From: JABFXC01 sp035551575
GTDB lineage: Bacteria; Gemmatimonadota; Gemmatimonadetes; Gemmatimonadales; Gemmatimonadaceae
Reading direction: 5' to 3'
Assembly: GCA_035551575.1 (NCBI GenBank)
Contig: DASZNJ010000151.1
Coordinates: 1-15,540 of the forward strand
Length of the DNA stretch: 15,540 nt
Below are positions 7,103 to 13,297 of the stretch, piece by piece. The position numbers and the translations under genes were made by a program. The notes under the pieces were generated by a model that was not told the origin of the DNA, made no database searches, and saw nothing but the letters and a program-made list of their open reading frames with translations. Within the stretch, counting starts at the first letter, position 1, and each line of letters begins with the position of its first letter.

Positions 7103-7755
7103 GCGGCGCGCGCCCGCGCTTCGCCAGCGTCGTGATCGACGTCGACTCGACGCTCTCCGGGATCGAGGGGATCGACTGGCTCGCCGCCCTGCGGGGACCG
7201 GAGATGGCCTCGCGGATCTCGGCGCTGACCGACCGCGCGATGCGCGGCGAGATCACCCTCGACTCGGTGTACGGCGAGCGGCTGAGGATGATCGCACCGG
7301 CCCGGCGGGAGGTCGATGCGCTCGGGGCGCGCTACGTCGAGTCGATCGCGCCCGGGGCGCAGGCGGCGATCGGCGCGCTCCGCCAAGCCGGGATCGCGGT
7401 CGTGGTGGTGAGCGGCGGGCTGCGCGAGGCGATCGCTCCGCTCGCGCGATTGGTCGGCGTCGGCGGGCAGGGGCTGCGGGCCGTTTCGATCCGCTTCGAC
7501 GCCGCGGGGAACTACGCCGGATACGACGAGCGCTCCCCGCTGGCGACGCAGCAGGGGAAGGCGCAGGTCGTCCGCGAGCTCGCGTTAGGCGCGCCGGTGC
7601 TCGGCGTCGGCGACGGCGCGACCGACCTCGCGATGCGTCCCGCCGTCGCCGCCTTCGCCGCCTACACCGGCTTCGTGCGGCGCGAGCCGGTGGTCCGCGA
7701 GGCCGACTTCACGATCGAATCGTTCGCTCAACTGGAGGCGCTGGTCCTCGGATGA
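7099..7755 (+). CDS. serB: HAD-family phosphatase, phosphoserine phosphatase-like
   Basis: The start is GTG 7099, overlapping the upstream TGA in GTGA, and the protein has 218 residues. It carries all HAD motifs in order: nucleophile motif DVDST (Asp14, Asp16) in VVIDVDSTLSGIEGID, close to the SerB form DMDSTLI..E.ID; motif II Ser105 in VVVVSGG; Lys154 in the segment QQGKAQVV; and motif III/IV GDGATDLAM (Asp172, Asp176). The cap lies between the first two. The reaction would be hydrolysis of O-phosphoserine to serine, the last step of the pathway begun by SerA. Operon position supports this over other HAD phosphatases. It ends in ATGA, coupled to the aminotransferase. A CGTTAGGC octamer lies at 7583. 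Confidence 0.87.
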   Translation: MSGARPRFASVVIDVDSTLSGIEGIDWLAALRGPEMASRISALTDRAMRGEITLDSVYGERLRMIAPARREVDALGARYVESIAPGAQAAIGALRQAGIAVVVVSGGLREAIAPLARLVGVGGQGLRAVSIRFDAAGNYAGYDERSPLATQQGKAQVVRELALGAPVLGVGDGATDLAMRPAVAAFAAYTGFVRREPVVREADFTIESFAQLEALVLG

Positions 7756-8855
7756 CTCCTGCACCGTTCGGCACCTTCTTCCTCCCCGGCCCGACCGAAG
7801 TCCGCCCCGAGGTGCTGGCGGCGATGACGCGGCCGATGATCCCGCACCGGGGCAGGGCGTTCGAGGAGATGTTCGCCCGCATCCAGGCGGGGCTGCGCGA
7901 CGTCTTCAGGACGAAGCGGCCGGTGCTCGTCAGCTCGTCGTCGGCGACCGGGCTGATGGAGGCGTCGGTGCGCTGCGCGCCGGCCGGTCCCGTGCTCTCG
8001 GTGGTGAACGGTGCCTTCTCCGAGCGGTTCGCGCACATCGCCCGCGCCTGCGAGCGGGAGACCGACGTCCTCACCGTGCCGTCAGGCAGGGCGGTCGACC
8101 TCGAGGAGCTCGCCGCCCGCCTCCGTGCGCGCCGGTACGCGGCGATGACGATCGTCCACTCGGAAACCTCGACCGGTGCCCTGAGCGACGTTCGCGCGGC
8201 GACGGTGCTCGCCCGCGAGCAGGGGACGCTCTGCCTGGTCGACAGCGTCACCGGGGTCGCCGGATCACCGCTTCCCTTCGACGAGTGGGAGATGGACTTC
8301 GTGCTCACCGGCTCACAGAAGGCGCTCGCCCTGCCCCCGGGGCTCGCCGTGGGGGTCGCCAGCGCGGGATACATGAGGACCGCGAGCGAAGCAGAGGGGC
8401 GCGGGCTCTACTTCGACCTCGTCGAGTTCGAGGCGTACGCGGCGAAGAACCAGACCCCGAACACCCCGGCGCTGCCGCTCCTCTACGCGCTCGACACGCA
8501 GCTCGCCCGCATCGCGACGGAGACGATGGAAGCGCGCTGGGCGCGCCACGCGGCGATGGCCGAGCAGACCTGGCGGTGGGTGGCCGACGTCGCGAAGCGG
8601 CGCGGGATCGCGATCCGCGTCCTCGCGCCGGAAGGAGAGCGGTCGCTGACGGTGACCGCGGTTTCCCTCCCCGCCGGGATCAGCGGCGGCGCGGTCGCGG
8701 CCGAGGTCTCGAAGCGCGGCTTCGTGATCGGCGCGGGATACGGCAAGCTGCGCGAGACGACGTTCCGCATCGGGCACATGGGGGATCACACCCCGGACCG
8801 TCTGGCGCTGTGCCTGGAGGCGTGTGAGGAAGCGTTAGGCGCGCTGACGAAGTAA
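7752..8855 (+). CDS. Class V aminotransferase, probable phosphoserine aminotransferase of the serine operon
   Basis: This 367-residue protein is a fold-type I, class V PLP enzyme. It opens FFLPGPTEVRPEVLAAM, typical of the alanine-glyoxylate/serine-pyruvate aminotransferase branch (often misnamed soluble hydrogenase subunit). Asp164 in CLVDSVTG should contact the PLP ring nitrogen and Lys190 in TGSQKALALPPG is the PLP lysine. No classical SerC is visible, and the gene is coupled to serB by an ATGA overlap (7752-7755), so it probably makes phosphoserine from phosphohydroxypyruvate using glutamate. An alternative is serine- or alanine-glyoxylate transamination, which would pair with a glycolate oxidase upstream. 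It is the last gene of the operon; the repeats at 8855-8969 follow. A CGTTAGGC octamer lies close to its end (8833). Confidence 0.88.
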   Translation: MTPAPFGTFFLPGPTEVRPEVLAAMTRPMIPHRGRAFEEMFARIQAGLRDVFRTKRPVLVSSSSATGLMEASVRCAPAGPVLSVVNGAFSERFAHIARACERETDVLTVPSGRAVDLEELAARLRARRYAAMTIVHSETSTGALSDVRAATVLAREQGTLCLVDSVTGVAGSPLPFDEWEMDFVLTGSQKALALPPGLAVGVASAGYMRTASEAEGRGLYFDLVEFEAYAAKNQTPNTPALPLLYALDTQLARIATETMEARWARHAAMAEQTWRWVADVAKRRGIAIRVLAPEGERSLTVTAVSLPAGISGGAVAAEVSKRGFVIGAGYGKLRETTFRIGHMGDHTPDRLALCLEACEEALGALTK

Positions 8856-8969
8856 GGGGTCAGGGGTCAAGGGTCGGGGGTCAGGAGCGACGCCGTTCGT
8901 CCCCTCCGCCGTGCCTGACACCTGAGCCCTGCCGCCCTGTAGTTCGCCGTGCCTAACGCCTGGTCCCTG
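8855..8969. repeat. GTCAGG-type repeat block at a convergent junction
   Basis: The left part is an imperfect tandem of G-G-G-G-T-C-A units (8855-8885). Further on, CCTGACACCTG (8914-8924) gives opposite-strand copies of the same unit, so the ends can pair as an imperfect stem. A 24-base segment at 8908-8931 is repeated directly at 8946-8969 with 4 mismatches, both beginning GCCGTGCCT. The second copy holds the octamer GCCTAACG, which supplies the stop of the leftward amidohydrolase. The block recalls 1068-1118 and may end transcription from both sides. Confidence 0.55.
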
Positions 8970-10170
8970 GCCCCTGGCCCCCAGCTCCCAGCATCTCCAT
9001 CGCCGCGGCGACGAAGATGCGGGTGCCGCTGTCGAGCGCCCGCTCGTCGAGGTCGAAGCACTCGTGATGGTGCGGGTTGGTGATCCCGCGCTCCTCGTTG
9101 CGCGCGCCGATGAAGAAGAAGGAGCCGGGGACCTTCTCCTGGTAGGCGGAGAAGTCCTCGCCGCCCATCGTCGGCACGGCCTCGACGAGCGCGTCAGCGC
9201 CTAACGCGCGGACGACGGCTCGGCGGAGGAGGTCGCTTGCCTTCTCGTCGTTGATCACCGGACGGTAGCCCGCGTCCCAGTCGAAGGTGAAGCTCGCGCC
9301 GTGGGCGGCCGTGATCCCGCCGACGATCCGCTTCATCAGCTCCGGCATCCGCGCGCGGAGCGCGGGGTCGAAGGTCCGCACGGTCCCGGCCAGCTCGACC
9401 TGGCCGGGAATGACGTTGTACGTCGTCCCGCCGGCGATGCGCGTCACCGAGACCACCGCCGAGGCGAGCGGGTCGACGTTGCGGGCGACGATGTGCTGGA
9501 GGTTGGTGATCACCTGCGCGGCGATCGCGATCGGGTCGGTGGTCTCGTGCGGGATCGCCGCATGCCCTCCGCTCCCGGTGATCGTGACGACGAAGTTGTC
9601 CGGCGACGCCATCAGCGCCCCGCTCCGCACCCCGACCTGGCCGTAAGGCATCGGGAGCCAGAGGTGGGCACCGATGATCATGTCGACGCCGTCCATCACC
9701 CCGGCCCTCACCAGCTCCTCCGCGCCCCCGGGATTCAGCTCCTCGGCGTGCTGGAAGACGAAGCGGATCTCGCCGGTGAGCTCATCCCGCCTGCCGCATA
9801 GAACTTTCGCGGCGCCGAGCAGCATCGAAGTGTGGCCATCGTGACCGCACGCGTGCATGACGCCGGCGTGACGCGAGATGAAATCGTGGGAGTTCTTCTC
9901 GTCGATCGGGAGGGCGTCGATGTCGGCGCGCATGGCGAGGACGGGTCCGGGATGCGTCCCGGTGAGCCGGGCGACGACGCTGGTCGGGGTCGGACGGGTG
10001 ATCTCGAGGTTCCCGAACGACGCGAGGGTGTCGGCCACGAACTGCGCGGTGCGCTCCTCATGAAAGGAGAGCTCCGGGTGCTGGTGCAGGTGGCGCCGCC
10101 AGGAGATCACCGCCTCCCGAACCGATTCCTCGGTGGGGCGGCCGGTCGGGTTCGAAACAGTCGTAGTCAA
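8953..10170 (-). CDS. M20-family amidohydrolase (IAA-amino acid hydrolase/hippurate hydrolase-like)
   Basis: The 405-residue protein belongs to peptidase family M20D, metal enzymes that cleave amide bonds of N-acyl amino acids. Metal ligands are seen in order: Cys108 and His110 in MHACGHDGHT, Glu143/Glu144 in FQHAEELNPGGA, His169 in IGAHLW and a His in PHHHECFDLDE (366-376). GGHAAIPH (201-208) lies in the dimerisation domain and MGGEDFSAY follows. The start is TTG at 10170; a GGGAGG 5 nt upstream (10181-10176) supports it and no ATG exists before the domain. There is no signal peptide, so it should be cytosolic. The last 11 residues (from about GAGGQGPGTRR) are encoded by a G-rich repeat and look like an appended tail. 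Substrate cannot be told. The gene is divergent from a TonB-dependent receptor, which may import a ligand for it. Confidence 0.9.
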   Translation of the reverse strand: MTTTVSNPTGRPTEESVREAVISWRRHLHQHPELSFHEERTAQFVADTLASFGNLEITRPTPTSVVARLTGTHPGPVLAMRADIDALPIDEKNSHDFISRHAGVMHACGHDGHTSMLLGAAKVLCGRRDELTGEIRFVFQHAEELNPGGAEELVRAGVMDGVDMIIGAHLWLPMPYGQVGVRSGALMASPDNFVVTITGSGGHAAIPHETTDPIAIAAQVITNLQHIVARNVDPLASAVVSVTRIAGGTTYNVIPGQVELAGTVRTFDPALRARMPELMKRIVGGITAAHGASFTFDWDAGYRPVINDEKASDLLRRAVVRALGADALVEAVPTMGGEDFSAYQEKVPGSFFFIGARNEERGITNPHHHECFDLDERALDSGTRIFVAAAMEMLGAGGQGPGTRR

Positions 10171-10175
10171 GGGGT

Positions 10176-10181
10176 CCTCCC
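10176..10181 (-). promoter_or_regulatory. Shine-Dalgarno GGGAGG that supports the TTG start
   Basis: On the minus strand GGGAGG lies 5 nt upstream of TTG 10170-10168. Because the first internal Met comes only at residue 80, well inside the catalytic domain, this site decides the unusual start codon. Confidence 0.7.
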
Positions 10182-10203
10182 GGTGGTCTTCGTCAGGCAG
10201 TCG

Positions 10204-10209
10204 ATCATA
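10204..10209 (-). promoter_or_regulatory. Candidate -10 element of the amidohydrolase gene
   Basis: TATGAT on the minus strand matches the -10 consensus at 5 of 6 bases and lies 33 bases before the TTG start. No good -35 is present at normal spacing, so support is weak. Confidence 0.25.
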
Positions 10210-10233
10210 CGGCTCGTGTCAGGAAGGCGAAAG

Positions 10234-10279
10234 CGCGGCAAACCATTCTTGCCGCGACCGAGTCTATAAGGAGTCCTTA
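10234..10279. promoter_or_regulatory. Hairpin and operator-like palindrome in the divergent amidohydrolase/receptor gap
   Basis: CGCGGCAA (10234-10241) and TTGCCGCG (10249-10256) form a perfect 8-bp stem with a 7-nt loop. Just downstream, TAAGGAGTCCTTA (10267-10279) is a perfect palindrome with 6-bp arms around one G. It overlaps TATAAG (10265-10270), a possible -10 for the receptor gene 82 bases upstream of its start. The region is notably AT-richer than its surroundings. A repressor site or an mRNA leader structure are both plausible. Confidence 0.4.
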
Positions 10280-10351
10280 CACAGCGTCTACGCTCGGTGC
10301 GCGGACCGGTGCTTTCCTGTACCGCGACGCCACTGTACCTCGAGAATCCGC

Positions 10352-12835
10352 ATGACCGCTACCCTGATACGCGCCGCCCTGCTGTGCCTCGGGCTCCTCT
10401 CGGCGCACACGACGCTTGCTGCACAAGCAGCTTCCCCGGCTGGCGCTCCCGCTCCCACGGGCGAGATCCGTGGGCGGCTGACGGAAACCAGCTCCGGCGC
10501 GGCGATCGGCGCCGGCTCGATCACCGTTCGCCGCGCCGCCGACACGAGCTTTGCCGGCGGCGCACTCCCCGACCCGGACGGATCGTTCCGCGTGAACGGT
10601 CTTGCCCCGGGCCGCTACACGGTGCGCTTCCGCGCGATCGGCTTCGCCCCCTTCGTCCGCAACGACGTCGTCATCACCGCGGCCGATCCGGTGGTGAACC
10701 TTGGCGTGCTGACGATCGCGTCGATCCCGGTGACGCTGGAGACGCAGGCGGTCGTCGCCGAGCGTCCCGACGTGGTGCTCGCGCCCGACCGCAACAGCTA
10801 CGCGGTGAAGAACATGACGACCGCCAGCGGCGGCACCGCGGTCGACGCGCTGCGCAACGTCCCGTCGGTGGAGGTGGACGAGTCGAACAACGTCAGCCTT
10901 CGCGGCAACACGAACGTCGTGATCCAGATCAACGGGCGTCCGTCGCCGATGAAGGGGCAGCAGTTAGGCAACTTCCTCGCCCAGCTGCCGGCGAGCGCGG
11001 TCGACCACATCGAGGTCGCGACGAATCCGTCGGCGAAGAACGACCCCGAGGGGACCGCGGGGATCATCAACATCGTCCTCGCCCAGCAGGCCGACGTGGG
11101 GCTGAGCGGCGGCATCTCGGCGGGGACTGGGACGACCGGGCTGGCCAACCTGTCCGGGAACATCGGCCGCCAGTCGGGGCCGTGGACGGTGTTCGGGTCG
11201 TACAGCTTCTTCACCGACAACCGGGAGAGCTGGGGGCGCACCGAGCGCACCAACGCCGGCTCGACCGGGCCGGCGTTCGTGAACGGGAGCTTCACTGGTC
11301 CGGCGTCCCCGCGCTCGAATGACGTGACGTTCCGCTCCGAGTACCGGTTCACCGGGAAGGATGCGCTCTCCGCGGACGCGGTCGTGTCGCACGGGCTTTT
11401 CGAGCGCGGCAACGGCGCCTATTACTCCAATCTCGACGCCGGCGGGAACGTGACTGGGCTCTTCAACCAGTTCACGAACCAGCAGTTCCACGACATGTCG
11501 CAGGACTATGCCCTCGCCTACCGGCGCACCGGTGATGCGAAGGCGACGACCTGGTCGACCGAGGCGCGCTACACGCGCAACCGGCAGCGCTTCGACAACC
11601 TGATCTCGAGCATCGTCGTCCAGCCTGACGCGAATACCGGTGCATCGCCGCCGGCCGAGCGTGACCTCACCCGGTCGCACATGCCGGCGTTCGTGGTACA
11701 GGGCGACTACACGCGCCCCTTCTCGCCATCGACCAGGCTCGAGACGGGAGTGAAGGGGACGAGCCGCTCGACATCGAACGACTTCGCGGCGGCGTTCTTC
11801 GACGCGGGGAGCTCGGAGTACGTCCCTGACCCGGCGCGGGCGAACGCCTTCGGCTATCACGAGAAGATCGGCGCCGCCTACGCCGTGCTCTCGCAGAAGG
11901 TGGCGAAGGTGGATGGCCAGCTGGGGCTCCGCGTCGAGCGGGCGACGACGAGACTCGCGCTGCCGACGACGGGCGCCTCGTACGACAACGACTACGCGAG
12001 CGCGTTCCCGAGCGCGATCCTCTCGTGGAACGCGACGCAGATGCGGCAGCTGAAGGCCAGTTACTCGCGGCGGATCACCCGTCCCGATCCCTTCCAGCTC
12101 AACCCTATCGGATATCGCCAGGACCCGCGCAACGAGTTCCGCGGCAACCCCGCGCTCCGGCCGGAATATACCGACGCCTTCGAGCTCGGCTTCCAGGATG
12201 CACGGTCGTGGGGCTCGATCCAGCTCAACCCGTACCTGCGCCAGACCTCGCACGCGGTGCGCTTCATCCGCGAGGTGAACGCGAACGGGGTCAGCGTCGG
12301 GACCTTCGCCAACGTCGCGAGCACGACGGCGTTAGGCACGGACCTCAACCTCAACGTCCGCAAGGGCCCGCTGAACGTGTTCGGCGGCGGCAGCGCCTGG
12401 CGTTACAGCAGCGACGCGGCCAACCTCCCCGGCAACCTGTCGACGAAGGCGTTCGTCTGGTCGACGCGGGCGAACGTCAGCTGGAAGCTGGCGCCGGCGC
12501 TCGACCTCCAGGGCTTCATCATGTACCGGGCGGCGATGAAGACCGAGGGCGGCCGGCAGCTGGCGATGGTCTTCACCAACGTCGCGCTGCGGCAGAAGCT
12601 GTGGGGCGACAAGGGGAGCCTGACGCTGCGCGTGGCCGATCCCTTCAACCTGACGAAGTTCGGCTACAGCACCGACAACGGTGTGGTGACCGAGCAGACC
12701 GAGCGCCGCTTCGGGATGCGCGGCGTCTTCCTCACCTTCACCCGCAACTTCGGGCAGCAGATCAGGCTCCGGCCGCGCCAGCAGGACCCGAGCCCCGCGC
12801 AGCCGGCCGACGTCGGCGGAGGGCCGGGGCGTTAG
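10352..12835 (+). CDS. TonB-dependent receptor with N-terminal carboxypeptidase-regulatory-like domain
   Basis: The 827-residue protein starts at ATG 10352 with a clear signal peptide (TLIRAALLCLGLLSA, cleavage probably after TTLAAQA). Residues about 38-120 form a carboxypeptidase regulatory-like beta domain (GEIRGRLTETSSGAAI, then DGSFRVNGLAPGRYTVRF). A plug domain follows at about 145-245 (AVDALRNVPSVEVDE, VSLRGNTNVVIQINGRPS, IEVATNPSAKNDPEG), then an outer-membrane barrel with many aromatic-ended strands up to about residue 800. The last strand (VFLTFTRNF) is followed by an unusual Pro/Gly-rich tail of about 29 residues. Such receptors import siderophores, glycans or peptides using TonB energy; the ligand is unknown and there is no SusD-like partner. 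The stop is the TAG of a CGTTAGGC octamer (12830-12837). The only nearby candidate partner is the divergent amidohydrolase. Confidence 0.92.
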   Translation: MTATLIRAALLCLGLLSAHTTLAAQAASPAGAPAPTGEIRGRLTETSSGAAIGAGSITVRRAADTSFAGGALPDPDGSFRVNGLAPGRYTVRFRAIGFAPFVRNDVVITAADPVVNLGVLTIASIPVTLETQAVVAERPDVVLAPDRNSYAVKNMTTASGGTAVDALRNVPSVEVDESNNVSLRGNTNVVIQINGRPSPMKGQQLGNFLAQLPASAVDHIEVATNPSAKNDPEGTAGIINIVLAQQADVGLSGGISAGTGTTGLANLSGNIGRQSGPWTVFGSYSFFTDNRESWGRTERTNAGSTGPAFVNGSFTGPASPRSNDVTFRSEYRFTGKDALSADAVVSHGLFERGNGAYYSNLDAGGNVTGLFNQFTNQQFHDMSQDYALAYRRTGDAKATTWSTEARYTRNRQRFDNLISSIVVQPDANTGASPPAERDLTRSHMPAFVVQGDYTRPFSPSTRLETGVKGTSRSTSNDFAAAFFDAGSSEYVPDPARANAFGYHEKIGAAYAVLSQKVAKVDGQLGLRVERATTRLALPTTGASYDNDYASAFPSAILSWNATQMRQLKASYSRRITRPDPFQLNPIGYRQDPRNEFRGNPALRPEYTDAFELGFQDARSWGSIQLNPYLRQTSHAVRFIREVNANGVSVGTFANVASTTALGTDLNLNVRKGPLNVFGGGSAWRYSSDAANLPGNLSTKAFVWSTRANVSWKLAPALDLQGFIMYRAAMKTEGGRQLAMVFTNVALRQKLWGDKGSLTLRVADPFNLTKFGYSTDNGVVTEQTERRFGMRGVFLTFTRNFGQQIRLRPRQQDPSPAQPADVGGGPGR

Positions 12836-12977
12836 GCGAGAGGGCGCTGTCACTGGTCGTTCGCGTCGCCTCGGCTCGGCCGAATTCGTACAGCTGGTCC
12901 GGGGAGACACTCGGAGCGGCGGGAGTCACGGAGTAAATCCAGAACTGCTGGGCCGCTCGCACCAGAGTCGAACCGCC

Positions 12978-13015
12978 GGGGCAAGCGGGCGAGACCCGTC
13001 TCGCCTGCTTGCCCC
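12978..13015. repeat. Palindromic dispersed intergenic repeat, copy 2
   Basis: Outer arms GGGGCAAGC (12978-12986) and GCTTGCCCC (13007-13015) pair over 9 bp. After a one-base G/T mismatch, GGCGAGA (12988-12994) pairs with TCTCGCC (12999-13005) around a 4-nt loop. Both stems match those at 2247-2289, and the shared flank CCCCCAGGC places copy 1 on the opposite strand. The loop bases differ while the stems are kept, the pattern expected when structure is selected. Confidence 0.7.
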
Positions 13016-13106
13016 CAGGCCGTTTCAGCCGGGTCGTGTCGTTCGTTTCGCCAACCAAGTGCTCGGCGCCCCTCGAGCACTGACAGGTCGGAACTTCGAT
13101 TACCCG

Positions 13107-13179
13107 GATTTCGCGGATCGTTCGCGGCCGGTGAGGCCCTCATCGCTGCCCGAGCAGTGTCCGCGTCATCCGCGAAATC
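13107..13179. repeat. 12-bp inverted repeat of GATTTCGCGGAT type
   Basis: GATTTCGCGGAT (13107-13118) and ATCCGCGAAATC (13168-13179) are exact inverted copies 49 bases apart. Partial further units (TTCGCGG at 13121-13127, TCCGCGTC at 13160-13167) suggest the remnant of a longer array of CGCGGAT units. Confidence 0.5.
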
Positions 13180-13263
13180 GTCGTTGCCGCTGTTACGAGC
13201 CAGCCGTGGCGAGGCGGACCCCGCACTACAGAGACGACAGGCAGCCGACTCGTGCGTCCCCCT

Positions 13264-13290
13264 CAAAAAACCGGAACAACCTCTCCGGTA
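13264..13290 (-). terminator. Intrinsic terminator of uvrA
   Basis: Read on the minus strand, ACCGGA pairs with TCCGGT around an 8-nt loop (13289-13284 with 13275-13270), followed at once by a run of six T residues (13270-13265, the first one in the stem). It lies 9 bases past the uvrA stop. The stem is short, but position and T tract fit well. Confidence 0.7.
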
Positions 13291-13297
13291 ATGACAG

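Larger units (their letters stand above)
12836..13297. other. 462-bp repeat-rich gap without a credible gene
   Basis: It lies between the convergent receptor and uvrA genes. It contains a palindromic repeat (12978-13015), a 7-bp hairpin GTGCTCG/CGAGCAC with an 8-nt loop (13059-13080), a 12-bp inverted repeat (13107-13179) and the uvrA terminator (13264-13290). I see nothing recognisable in 12838-12977. Open frames that cross this gap have no family features and run through the repeats. Confidence 0.6.

Noticed and set aside
8855..8969. CRISPR-like array
   Set aside because: Units are 7-8 bases and degenerate, with no spacers and no cas genes.
10964..12253. Long minus-strand open frame of 429 codons inside the receptor gene
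   Set aside because: It is an Arg/Val/Gly-rich antisense reading of a clear TonB receptor, caused by high third-position GC; no family features.
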